NCBI GenBank assembly: GCA_003427395.1
Contig: BFEA01000492.1
Location: 134,139 to 154,236 of the forward strand
Source of the DNA: Chara braunii
Lineage: Eukaryota; Streptophyta; Charophyceae; Charales; Characeae
Direction: 5' to 3'
Length of the DNA: 20,098 bases
The notes beneath the pieces were generated by a model, which saw nothing but the letters and a program-made list of their open reading frames with translations, did not search any database and was not told the DNA's origin. The position numbers and the translations under genes were made by a program. Below, piece after piece: positions 17,681 through 20,098 of this stretch (position 1 is the stretch's first letter; every line of letters starts with the position of its first letter).

Positions 17681-18043
17681 ACTGTCCTGACCTATTCATG
17701 CTCACCATGCATATACACTCCCTACCACACGGGGATCCATTCCGAATGCTACTCACTAGTACCATCTACTTACTAACCACTCTAAGTACTAACTAGCACC
17801 GGCGCAGCTACATCTGCCTCCCTACCCTTGTCAGCGCCCTTCTTCTTCTTCCTCACATAGCGCCACACTTCAGCTCGGTGCAGCTCACACACTTTTGGCG
17901 CACAAGTGTCATGACCCTTCCACATTCTCATGCGACACGATCATCTGTCGAACGAGGAGGCAGGCCAGTCCCTTATAGCACTGAACTGGTCTAACGAGGT
18001 CTGAGTTCGACCCCCAAGGCCTTAGACTCCTGCCCAGTATCTG
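17675..18043. other. Unassigned sequence
   Basis: Moderately GC-rich, without a long ORF or repeats. GAGTTCGACCCCC at 18003-18015 is reminiscent of a polymerase III B box, but no tRNA fold can be drawn around it. Confidence 0.4.
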
Positions 18044-18445
18044 TTGCCGCAAAGCGTGTGTGGGTGTCTATGTTGTTGTGTTCGCTGCCCACTGATCCAC
18101 ATTGCCTGTTTGTGCGCATTTGTATGTCTGCCTGTTCTTGTTTGTATCTGTTTGTCTGTTACTGTCTGTCGGTGCCTGATTGTGCCTATCCGTGTATTTA
18201 TTTGTCTGTGTCTCGTTTCTTACTCTCTCACTCTGTTTCACATACACACACATGCACACACCCATGGGCAAGGTGGTGAACCCTTATCCATCAGTCGAAT
18301 GATCCCCGAGCAGACTGTATGTCTTACCTGCTTGTTTATCTGGTTGCATCTTTTGTCTTCCCGACATTGTGTCTGTTTGTTCGTCTGTACGTCTGTATGT
18401 CTGTTCGTTTGTCTGTTTGTGTGTGTATGTTTGTCTGTCCCTTCG
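18044..18445. repeat. Degenerate TGTC/TGTT tetranucleotide repeats
   Basis: Two blocks (about 18044-18225 and 18365-18445) consist of imperfect TGTC, TGTT and TGTA units, with a short CA-rich stretch (18238-18262) between them. The cysteine-rich frames seen here are products of the repeat. A run of 11 G follows at 18463-18473. Confidence 0.85.
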
Positions 18446-18490
18446 TACTCTTGCTCATCCTAGGGGGGGGGGGAAGGAGGAGTCAGTTGA

Positions 18491-18664
18491 GAGACCAGAG
18501 ATCTACCTGTCTCCTCATACATAACGCAGTCACGGTCTATCACGAAAGGTGACATACTGAGACTGCAGTATGGGGGACACGACAGACACAAGTTCGTGTT
18601 CAACAAGTCAGACGGCAGGCCCACCCTCATGATGCGATTGGCGGACCACCACACGCCCTGGTAA
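18491..18664 (+). CDS. Candidate terminal exon of an unknown host gene
   Basis: One frame is open from after a TGA at 18488 to TAA at 18662-18664 (57 codons). It includes GDILRLQYGGHDRHKFVFNK and ends LADHHTPW. The third codon positions are strongly G/C (CTG, CAC, AAG, TTC, GTG, AAC), which is not seen in the neighbouring sequence and is typical of real coding DNA in many plants and algae. There is no ATG near its start, so it would need an upstream exon; AG dinucleotides at 18485-18499 could serve as acceptor. I do not recognise the protein. An (AAT)n tract begins 15 bp after the stop. Confidence 0.35.
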   Translation, partial: ETRDLPVSSYITQSRSITKGDILRLQYGGHDRHKFVFNKSDGRPTLMMRLADHHTPW

Positions 18665-18678
18665 AATTTAATTGCATT

Positions 18679-18685
18679 AATAATA

Positions 18686-18755
<70 letters not shown>
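18679..18755. repeat. (AAT)n microsatellite
   Basis: About 25 units of TAA, with one AGT interruption near 18689. Long trinucleotide runs like this are among the most variable loci of a genome. Confidence 0.98.
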
Positions 18756-18758
<3 letters not shown>

Positions 18759-18986
18759 TATCAAGATGATAATATTCAAAATGCACAGCCACATTAAAAG
18801 TCAGATCGTATTAACCAGAGTTACATCATTATAACACCAATGGCGAATCGTAACACTGAAGACTGAATGTCAATGAGAGCCTCCTCCAACATACGTGTCC
18901 AAACCCTTCTCCCCACTTGGTGCTTGACGCCTTCCCTACACAGTTGCTACTAGCCTACTAATTGACAATGCAACTGTTGATTTCAG

Positions 18987-19023
18987 CGACCAACGAAGTA
19001 TTTGAAGATGTCGACCAGTGCAG
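18987..19023 (+). other. Possible 37-nt microexon
   Basis: GTTGATTTCAG (acceptor-like, ends 18986) and GTGCAG|GTAATT (donor-like, GT at 19024-19025) enclose 37 nt including GATGTCGACCAG. Similar sequence (GATGTCGACGACCAGGCAG) occurs in the GC-rich block at about 17623-17641. The evidence is only these short signals. Confidence 0.2.
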
Positions 19024-19137
19024 GTAATTGCCAATACCAGGTATGTGCCCTCACATCGTTATCATCACCATATTTCTCTCTCTCTCTCATCACCAAAGTA
19101 GAGCTCACGTGTTCCTATCTCCTTTTACTGTGCACTG

Positions 19138-19265
19138 CTCCCTTTCTTCTTCTTCCTCCTTCTTTCTTCTCCTTCTCCTTCTTCTTCTTCCTTCTTTCTT
19201 CTCCTTCTCCTCCTTCTTCTTCTTCCTTCCTCTCCTCCTTCTTCTCCCCCCCTTCTTTTTCTTCT
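19138..19265. repeat. Polypyrimidine (CTT/CTC)n tract
   Basis: About 128 bp are almost pure C and T on the plus strand, mostly TTC, TCC and CTT units. Mirror-symmetric purine/pyrimidine tracts of this kind can form triplex DNA. The overlapping long frames are by-products. Confidence 0.95.
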
Positions 19266-19372
19266 TCTTCATTCGTCTCCTTTTCCCGCAAGTTTTCTTT
19301 CCTTCTCACAATCATTTCTCCTTGCCCGCACACAGTTTGAAAGGGCAATTTAAAACGAGATCGATAATAATA

Positions 19373-19401
19373 ATCATCATCATCATCATCATCATCATCA
19401 T
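19373..19401. repeat. (ATC)n microsatellite
   Basis: About ten ATC units directly after a short (AAT) stretch at 19363-19372. Confidence 0.97.
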
Positions 19402-20098
19402 ATGAGTAATGATAATAGCGATAAAGTTGAATGTATACAAGTTGCGCTTTCAGTTACGTTCAGTCGAGGTGAGAATTCGTTGTGCCCGGGGATCACTGGT
19501 CAATGACTTCCTGTGTCATGCACCACAACTCGCACTACTGTCTCAAAGCCGTGAAGGCGGGGTGATCACCACTCCTACAACAAACTAGACTACCGTCGGA
19601 TGAATATGCTTGGTATAGCAGGTCAGATTCGTCGATAAAGGAATAATATCAGGCATATAAACAAGAGTGATATACAAAAATCCAATTTGCAGAAATCACG
19701 AAGTAGCCCAGATAGTCATGTACCAAGTGGAGAGCTCATTGCAGCAAGATACCATCCAGATAAGAGCAATACAATGGACTCGAATGTCAATGTCGCCATT
19801 CTCTGGTCACACCCAAATAGTTAACGGGACCCCCAATTTTAGGCCCCAGGTAACGAGTCCAAAACTGAAATTGGGGTTTCAGGGTCAAACTTTATGTTTT
19901 TTTTTTTTTTTTAAATTACTTGTTCTTGTTTTGGTTCAACGTTGGTGTGTGCCACATTTTGTGTCATTTGGAGAATTGGAATTTCCTCTGTTAAGATTTC
20001 TGAAATTTCTCAAGATTTCTGAAATTGAGATGTTGGCGAAATTTCATAAAAATGCACTTTTGCTTTGCTGTTTTATATGTTTTTTTTTTTTTTTTTTT
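19402..20098. other. Unassigned sequence with an inverted repeat and T-runs
   Basis: No ORF or RNA gene recognised. CCCCAATTTTAG (19831-19842) and CTGAAATTGGGG (19865-19876) are inverted with a single T/G mismatch. A 15-bp direct repeat AAGATTTCTGAAATT occurs twice near 19993-20026. T-runs lie at 19897-19912 and from 20080 to the window edge. Confidence 0.5.

Noticed and set aside
17985-18020. Possible tRNA or SINE B box (GAGTTCGACCCCC)
   Set aside because: The T stem does not pair and no proper A box lies at the right distance.
18044-18463. Cysteine/valine-rich 139-codon frame
   Set aside because: It is a translation of TGTC/TGTT microsatellite sequence.
19002-19405. Serine/phenylalanine-rich frames on the plus strand and Lys/Glu-rich frame on the minus strand
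   Set aside because: They are translations of the polypyrimidine tract.

Overview
The window looks like nuclear DNA from a eukaryote with a large, repeat-rich genome. It has no dense run of intact genes, many microsatellites (AAT, ATC, CTT, TGTC), long poly-T tracts, spliceosome-type GT/AG signals and one long decayed retrotransposon. The retroelement pol motifs and overall texture are compatible with a plant-lineage genome, and a charophyte-type green alga is my weakly held guess. Nothing in the window fixes the species.

Layout: 1-1048 is a 96-bp minisatellite. About 1146-11451 is one degenerate Ty3/gypsy (Metaviridae-type) retroelement read on the minus strand. From its 5' end (high coordinates) it runs: an unrecognised upstream ORF (11451-10675), Gag with a CCHC zinc knuckle (10336-8700), a charged linker, an aspartic protease with its DTG, reverse transcriptase with YIDD, RNase H, an integrase with H2C2, DD35E and GPY modules, a candidate 144-nt intron, and a second Gag-like/coiled-coil ORF (3168-1146). 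Between RNase H and integrase a 401-bp TTAA-flanked MITE (4627-5027) has inserted. The element carries many stop codons and frameshifts and is surely dead. I could not identify LTRs.

Right of the element, 11452-14840 holds a 2 x 97-bp duplication, a small proline-rich ORF, a GC-rich block of unknown origin and little else. The most unusual stretch is 14847-16341. There about 17 copies of a short element recur at irregular spacing, each with a conserved CACGGGAG-type core sitting in the loop of a short hairpin whose arms change sequence but stay complementary. A related two-copy foldback repeat (16720-17043) also has covarying arms. The last 3 kb is microsatellites and unassigned sequence, plus one short GC3-rich open frame (18491-18664) that may be the terminal exon of a host gene on the plus strand.

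The retroelement modules would have acted together: Gag particle, protease processing, RT/RNase H copying, integrase insertion. No host pathway can be read from this window.
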